9,734 nt of DNA from an uncultured Planctomycetaceae bacterium (GTDB lineage: Bacteria; Planctomycetota; Planctomycetia; Pirellulales; UBA1268), in assembly GCA_937926325.1 (NCBI GenBank), contig CALAZQ010000215.1:1-9734 (forward strand). The letters run 5' to 3'. The position numbers and the translations under genes were made by a program. Every line of letters starts with the position of its first letter. Positions within the stretch are counted from its first letter, which is position 1. The notes under the pieces are model-generated. The model was given only the letters and a program-made list of their open reading frames with translations. It did not search any database and was not told where the DNA came from. This document shows, one piece after another, positions 6,620-9,734 of the stretch.

Positions 6620-7219
6620 ATGCTACCCGCCAGCCTGATCAGTCGCCTCACCCTCCTCCTGATTCTGTTGCTGCCTGTCGCGGGCTGCCGGCCAGGCGGA
6701 GATGCCGCCAGCGGACGGCTGGCCGGGGCTGCCGTTCCTCCCCTGACAATCGTTCCCCTCGACCGCATCGGCCCCGCCCCAATCTTGGAAGGGCGGCTGA
6801 CGCTGCTGAACTTCTGGGGCACCTGGTGCCCGCCTTGCCGCCGGGAACTCCCAGGGCTGGTGCGGCTGGCCAACCGCCTGGCCAACGAGCCTCGGTTTCA
6901 ACTGATCGCGGTCTCATGCGGGGGTGGCGGCCGGGACGATATCGAGCAACTGCGGCAGGAAACCACGGCCTTTCTGGCGGCCGCCGGCCTGGTGGTCGAT
7001 GTCTGGGCCGATCCCTCTGGCCGTACCCGGCAGGCTTTTGCGAGCCAACTCGGCTTTTCGGCATACCCCACCAGCTATCTGATCGGCCCCGACGCCACTG
7101 TGCTGGCGGTCTGGCAGGGCTATTCGGCCACAGTGGAGGCAGAAATTGCCCGGGCGGTTGCGGCGGCAGTCAAACAGCTGCCGGCATCGAATGCGGAAGC
7201 TGCTTCAGCCGCTGATTGA
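6620..7219 (+). CDS. TlpA/ResA-like thioredoxin-fold lipoprotein
   Basis: 199 residues. The N-terminus is a lipoprotein signal: hydrophobic LTLLLILLLPVAGC with lipobox VAGC and lipidated Cys23, so the protein should be anchored in a membrane facing the periplasm. The thioredoxin fold follows: LLNFWGTWCPPCRRELPGL at 62-80 with redox pair Cys70/Cys73 in WCPPC, and the cis-proline loop AYPTSYLIGPDG-like at 149-158 (Pro150). Such TlpA/ResA proteins reduce or exchange disulfides in exported proteins, often in cytochrome c maturation. No cytochrome or other partner gene lies nearby, so the client is unknown. A Gly-rich CGGGG at 100-104 brings a third Cys (Cys100) into the central region, which is unusual for this family as I know it. 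The start is ATG 6620 because it gives a complete lipoprotein signal. The last 50 bases overlap thiE on the other strand. The family is firm. Confidence 0.92.
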   Translation: MLPASLISRLTLLLILLLPVAGCRPGGDAASGRLAGAAVPPLTIVPLDRIGPAPILEGRLTLLNFWGTWCPPCRRELPGLVRLANRLANEPRFQLIAVSCGGGGRDDIEQLRQETTAFLAAAGLVVDVWADPSGRTRQAFASQLGFSAYPTSYLIGPDATVLAVWQGYSATVEAEIARAVAAAVKQLPASNAEAASAAD

Positions 7220-8282
7220 ACTGTTGCACGACGCCAGCCGGATCGGCAGCCGCCGTGACGGCGGCCGACACTGCAACCCGTCGGACCCCCAGGCCAGCCA
7301 GTTGCTCAAGCCGATCGGGCGTGATCCCGCCGATGGCAAAGGCTGGCAGGTTGACCTCGGCAGCCACCTGCCGCAGGAATTCCGCCGGGGCAAAGCTGGC
7401 AAAGCCCTTCGTGGCCGAGGGAAAACAGGGGCCGATGCCGAGATAGTCGGCGCCGTCGAGTACGGCCTGCTGCACCTCGTTGAGGCAGTGGGCCGTGCGG
7501 CCGATGAGGAGTCGCGGCCCACAGACCCGGCGGGCCAGCGGCACCGGCAGGTCGTCGGCACCCAGATGCACGCCGTCGGCCCCAGCCGCCACGGCAACAT
7601 CGGCCCGATCGTTGACGATGACCAGGCACCGCGGCCGTCCCGAGGCTTCGGCCTGTCGCCGCGCTGCGGCAACCGCCGCCCGCGTTCGCTCACAGAGGAG
7701 CGGCACACTGGCAGCCTTGTCCCGCAGCTGAATCATGCCGACCCCGGCGGCCAGCAGCTGGTTCAGCTGGCTGGCAAAGCCCTTGCCTGACGAGCCCACC
7801 GCCAGCAGGACACACAGCCTCACGTCCGCCAAGCGTTCTGCGCTGACCACTACCGTCACCGCCGCCCGCTCCAGGGTGTAGAGCCGGTACCGCAGCTGCT
7901 CAAACGCCGGCGTCGCCGCAGGTACGACGAGCCGGCTGAACTCTTCCAGGCTGCGGAGTGCCTGGGTGCCACGGGCGGCATTGGCGGCCAGCAGGTCAGC
8001 CAGAGTGGCCCGGGCTGGCGTCCGCGTTGCAGCCACCCCGGCACCAACATCACCCGCCACGTCCCGCAGGCGAATCCGCTCGGCGAACTCGGCGGCGGCC
8101 AGCACCACTGCCAGATCATGCCTGATCGCCTTGGCCAGGCGGGCAAGATGGGCGTCACCGAGCATGAACCGCAGGGCATCCTCAAGCACGCGGATCGCCT
8201 CGGCAGCCCGGTTCGCCGAGGCATCGAGCGTTCGCCAAACTCCCGCCGTCTCGACTGTTTGTGCAGGTCCAGGAATCGTCAT
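7170..8282 (-). CDS. thiE: Thiamine phosphate synthase ThiE with N-terminal ThiD2-like domain
   Basis: 370 residues against ~210 for a single-domain ThiE. The C-terminal half (about 152-365) is a TIM-barrel thiamine phosphate synthase that joins HMP-pyrophosphate to the thiazole phosphate. It carries MIQLRDK at 183-189, VNDRADVAVAAGADGVHLG at 223-241, IGRTAH at 260-265, GADYLGIGPCFPSATK at 277-292 and AIGGITPDR at 316-324. The first ~140 residues (RTLDASANRAAEAIRVLEDALRF region, helical) resemble the ThiD2 domain, linked in the literature with HMP-phosphate kinase activity and found fused to ThiE in cyanobacteria and others. If active, the protein would carry out two successive steps of cytoplasmic thiamine synthesis. 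ATG 8282 has GGAG nine bases upstream. No TPP riboswitch was recognised in the 143-base spacer before it. Its 3' end overlaps the convergent lipoprotein gene by 50 bases. ThiE is firm; ThiD2 is likely. Confidence 0.93.
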   Translation of the reverse strand: MTIPGPAQTVETAGVWRTLDASANRAAEAIRVLEDALRFMLGDAHLARLAKAIRHDLAVVLAAAEFAERIRLRDVAGDVGAGVAATRTPARATLADLLAANAARGTQALRSLEEFSRLVVPAATPAFEQLRYRLYTLERAAVTVVVSAERLADVRLCVLLAVGSSGKGFASQLNQLLAAGVGMIQLRDKAASVPLLCERTRAAVAAARRQAEASGRPRCLVIVNDRADVAVAAGADGVHLGADDLPVPLARRVCGPRLLIGRTAHCLNEVQQAVLDGADYLGIGPCFPSATKGFASFAPAEFLRQVAAEVNLPAFAIGGITPDRLEQLAGLGVRRVAVSAAVTAAADPAGVVQQFNQRLKQLPHSMPAAV

Positions 8283-8425
8283 TGCCAGCCGCTCCAGCCA
8301 TCAACTCGCCATTGGTCTGAGTCTACAAACTCCTTAGAGTCCGGCCGGGCAGAAGACGGAGATCAGCCTTCGTTGCCTGTCGCCCTTCCACCCTGTTCAC
8401 GTTGCCTCCCGGCTTTGGGGCCACC
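8283..8425. other. Divergent spacer between thiE and the TPR gene
   Basis: 143 bases with no gene. It contains the thiE ribosome site (GGAG, minus strand, just above 8282) and a short GAGT/ACTC inverted repeat near 8320-8332. I searched by eye for TPP-riboswitch (THI box) signature pieces on the minus strand and did not see them. No convincing promoter pair was found on either strand. Confidence 0.4.
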
Positions 8426-9022
8426 GTGTCGTTCCTCCGCTCCCTGACGCTGCTCTGGCCGGGACTGCCCTGGGTATGGCTCCGGGGCAGCCGAGCCGGT
8501 CTGGTCCTGGCAGTTGCCTTCGCTATCTGCCTCGACATGGCGGTGGTCACCACCTGGGTTTGGACCGAGTTTGTGGATCCGCGGGTGACGCTCGGAATCT
8601 GGACTGCCGCGGCGGTGATCTGGCTGGTGGCGACTGTTTCGGCCGTGGCGGCCTTTCCACCACCGCTGACCAGCCGCCGGGACGCCGCCACTGAACAGCT
8701 CTTTGTCGCCGCCCGAGATGCCTATCTGGCCCGCGACTGGCTGACGGCCGAGACCAAGCTGCAAACCCTGCTGGCAATCAGCCCGACCGACGGCGAGGCC
8801 CAGCTGCTCTTCGGCACCCTGCTGCGGCGGGCGGGTCGGCTCAACGAGGCAAAATCCGCCCTTGAAAAACTCGCCCGCAGTGATGCCGGTCTGCCCTGGC
8901 GGCACGCCATCGGACGAGAACTGCAGTGTCTGAACCGCACCGAACAGCCACAGCACGACGAGGCCGCCGACGAGCCCCAGTCGCTGCCGGCCGAGGCCCA
9001 GCCGCGGCAGGCGGCAGCCTGA
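8426..9022 (+). CDS. Small membrane protein with TPR-like helices, function unknown
   Basis: 198 residues. A short basic and aromatic N-terminus (SFLRSLTLLWPGLPWVWLRG) precedes two predicted membrane helices, near 24-45 and 55-77. Then comes a soluble helical part, 90-155, that reads like one to two TPR-type helix pairs: ATEQLFVAARDAYLARDWLTAE, LQTLLAISPTDGEAQLLFG, and RRAGRLNEAKSALEKLARSD. The tail (172-198) is polar and Glu/Gln/Ala-rich and probably disordered. TPR helices usually bind protein partners; the partner and process are unknown. The frame is open from TTG 8402, but GTG 8426 begins directly at the Ser-Phe-Leu-Arg-Ser stretch and has a GGGG five bases upstream, so I prefer it. The gene is divergent from thiE and upstream of clpC in the same direction. 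However, a 242-base spacer with its own promoter-like sequence argues against co-transcription as the only route. I do not recognise a named family. Confidence 0.72.
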   Translation: MSFLRSLTLLWPGLPWVWLRGSRAGLVLAVAFAICLDMAVVTTWVWTEFVDPRVTLGIWTAAAVIWLVATVSAVAAFPPPLTSRRDAATEQLFVAARDAYLARDWLTAETKLQTLLAISPTDGEAQLLFGTLLRRAGRLNEAKSALEKLARSDAGLPWRHAIGRELQCLNRTEQPQHDEAADEPQSLPAEAQPRQAAA

Positions 9023-9035
9023 AAAGCGGCTGCCG

Positions 9036-9053
9036 GGCCAGTTTCCCGCGGGA
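9036..9053. repeat. Intergenic 18-base repeat, copy 2
   Basis: Exact match to copy 1 at 2896-2913. The palindrome here extends to TTCCCGCGGGAA (9042-9053 plus the following A). It begins 14 bases after the TPR gene stop (9020-9022) and is preceded by GGCTGCC, like copy 1 read on the minus strand. It lies about 40 bases before the -10 box of the clpC promoter candidate, so it could serve as a terminator of the upstream gene or an operator for clpC. Confidence 0.7.
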
Positions 9054-9067
9054 ACGACGACCGCCAC

Positions 9068-9096
9068 GAGACAGTCCCCGACGCCCCCTCTACAAT
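9068..9096 (+). promoter_or_regulatory. Candidate housekeeping-type promoter of clpC
   Basis: GAGACA (9068-9073, 4 of 6 against TTGACA), a spacer of exactly 17 bases, then TACAAT (9091-9096, 5 of 6 against TATAAT). The start of transcription would be near 9103, giving a clpC leader of about 160 bases. No CIRCE (HrcA) inverted repeat was found near it. It is the best promoter-like sequence I see in the window. Confidence 0.55.
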
Positions 9097-9105
9097 AGGG
9101 AAACC

Positions 9106-9120
9106 ACGGCGAACCGCCGT
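9106..9120 (+). other. Hairpin near the 5' end of the clpC leader
   Basis: ACGGCG and CGCCGT pair perfectly across a 3-base AAC loop, only a few bases downstream of the predicted transcription start. It could stabilise the 5' end of the message or bind a regulator. A second small hairpin, CTGCC-GGAAT-GGCAG, lies at 9207-9221, about 45 bases before the clpC start. Neither is followed by a T-run. Confidence 0.4.
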
Positions 9121-9135
9121 TCCCGAACAGCTTCG

Positions 9136-9261
9136 ATGGAATTTTCTGTGCCGAGTGGCGTAGAGTTTGCACCCGACACGAGTAGCTGGGAGTTGATGAC
9201 CCTTGGCTGCCGGAATGGCAGATGGGTGTTCTGGGCGGGTTCAGTATTTACGAGAGGTTGA
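9136..9261 (+). CDS. Possible 41-codon leader ORF upstream of clpC
   Basis: ATG 9136 opens a 41-residue frame (MEFSVPSGVEFAPDTSS... ending VFWAGSVFTRG) with TGA at 9259-9261, three bases before the clpC ATG. It lies wholly within the predicted clpC leader and covers the clpC Shine-Dalgarno, so ribosomes finishing it would reach the clpC start. No strong ribosome site precedes ATG 9136 and I do not recognise the peptide. The base composition is less GC-rich than the surrounding genes. It may be a regulatory leader peptide, a translational-coupling device, or chance; comparison with relatives is needed to tell. Confidence 0.3.
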   Translation: MEFSVPSGVEFAPDTSSWELMTLGCRNGRWVFWAGSVFTRG

Positions 9262-9264
9262 TTC

Positions 9265-9734
9265 ATGTACGAGCGATTTACAGACCGCGCCCGCAAGGTG
9301 ATGCAGCTGGCCAACCAAGAGGCCCAGCGGTTCAACCACGAGTACATCGGCACCGAGCATGTCCTGCTCGGCCTCATCAAGGAAGGCAGCGGCGTCGCAG
9401 CGAATGTCTTGAAAAATCTCGACGTCGATCTCCGCAAAATCCGGATGGAGGTCGAAAAACTCGTCCAGAGCGGCCCTGACATGGTGACGATGGGCAAGCT
9501 TCCCCAGACACCGCGGGCCAAGAAAGTCATCGAGTATTCGATGGAAGAGGCCCGCAACCTCAACCACAACTACGTCGGCACCGAGCACATCCTGCTCGGC
9601 CTGCTGCGAGAGCAGGAGGGCGTCGCGGCCCAGGTGCTGATGAACCTCGGCCTCAAGCTCGAGGATGTCCGCGAGGAGGTGCTCAACCTGCTCGGCCACG
9701 GGATGGACGAGGGGAGCGAGCGGTCGGGCATGGG
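9265..9734 (+). CDS. clpC: ClpC AAA+ chaperone, N-terminal part (cut by window edge)
   Basis: 156 codons are seen before the window ends; a full ClpC is about 820-850 residues. ClpC is a cytoplasmic Hsp100 unfoldase that feeds proteins to the ClpP protease. The visible part is the double Clp N-domain: MYERFTDRARKVMQLA opens the first repeat, with GTEHVLLGLIKEGSGVAANVL near 29-49. The second has GTEHILLGLLREQEGVAAQVL near 104-124. The N domain binds substrates and adaptors. The ATP-binding modules that would separate ClpC from ClpA lie outside the window, but the N-domain wording is that of ClpC. ATG 9265 is fixed by homology to the family start and by GAGAGG at 9252-9257, with a 7-base spacing: the best Shine-Dalgarno in the window. 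A promoter candidate lies at 9068-9096. No CtsR or CIRCE site was recognised. Confidence 0.95.
   Translation, partial: MYERFTDRARKVMQLANQEAQRFNHEYIGTEHVLLGLIKEGSGVAANVLKNLDVDLRKIRMEVEKLVQSGPDMVTMGKLPQTPRAKKVIEYSMEEARNLNHNYVGTEHILLGLLREQEGVAAQVLMNLGLKLEDVREEVLNLLGHGMDEGSERSGM

Noticed and set aside
8283..8425. TPP riboswitch upstream of thiE
   Set aside because: No THI-box-like CTGAGA or ACCTGATCTGG-type pieces were seen on the minus strand between 8425 and 8283.
8363..9172. 269-codon minus-strand frame opposite the TPR gene and clpC leader
   Set aside because: Gly/Gln/Arg-rich product with no motif; the plus strand has membrane helices and TPR-like spacing.
9136..9264. Heat-shock CIRCE (HrcA) operator upstream of clpC
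   Set aside because: Looked for TTAGCACTC-N9-GAGTGCTAA; only scattered GAGT and GCAC pieces are present, not an inverted repeat with the right spacing.

Overview
The window is GC-rich (about two-thirds G+C by eye), densely coded bacterial DNA with ten protein genes on both strands and no RNA genes, insertion sequences or CRISPR. Several things point to a planctomycete, probably a Pirellula-like one: a thiamine phosphate synthase with a fused N-terminal domain, an exported lactonase-family protein, an lpxB with an insertion, weak or absent Shine-Dalgarno sites at several genes, and a small TPR membrane protein opening with a WPGLP motif next to clpC. This assignment is inference from gene content; there is no rRNA to test it.

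Left part (1-4219, minus strand): four genes read in the order MFS transporter, lpxB (lipid A disaccharide synthase), a site-2-type M50 zinc metalloprotease, and an SGNH/GDSL-like hydrolase that runs off the left edge. The last three are packed within 7 and 9 bases of each other and look like one transcript. The transporter is separated from lpxB by 111 bases containing a hairpin and a copy of an 18-base repeat. The theme appears to be the cell envelope.

Middle (4220-6556): a divergent 138-base spacer leads into a plus-strand pair, an exported seven-bladed-propeller lactonase-family protein and panD (aspartate 1-decarboxylase). They overlap by four bases (ATGA), so translation is probably coupled. 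A CYTH/CyaB-type gene converges on panD from the other strand.

Right part (6557-9734): a TlpA/ResA-like thioredoxin lipoprotein (plus) converges on thiE (minus), and the coding regions overlap by 50 bases. thiE carries an extra N-terminal domain resembling ThiD2. Divergent from thiE is a small two-helix membrane protein with TPR-like helices, followed by a second copy of the 18-base repeat and a 242-base spacer. That spacer holds a good candidate sigma-70-type promoter, two small hairpins and a 41-codon leader ORF ending three bases before clpC. clpC is cut by the right edge after 156 codons.

No clearly new multi-gene system is visible; most genes are recognisable housekeeping or envelope functions. 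The most unusual items are the clpC leader with its short ORF, the repeated palindromic intergenic element, the variant active-site block of the SGNH protein, the LpxB insertion and the panD/lactonase coupling.
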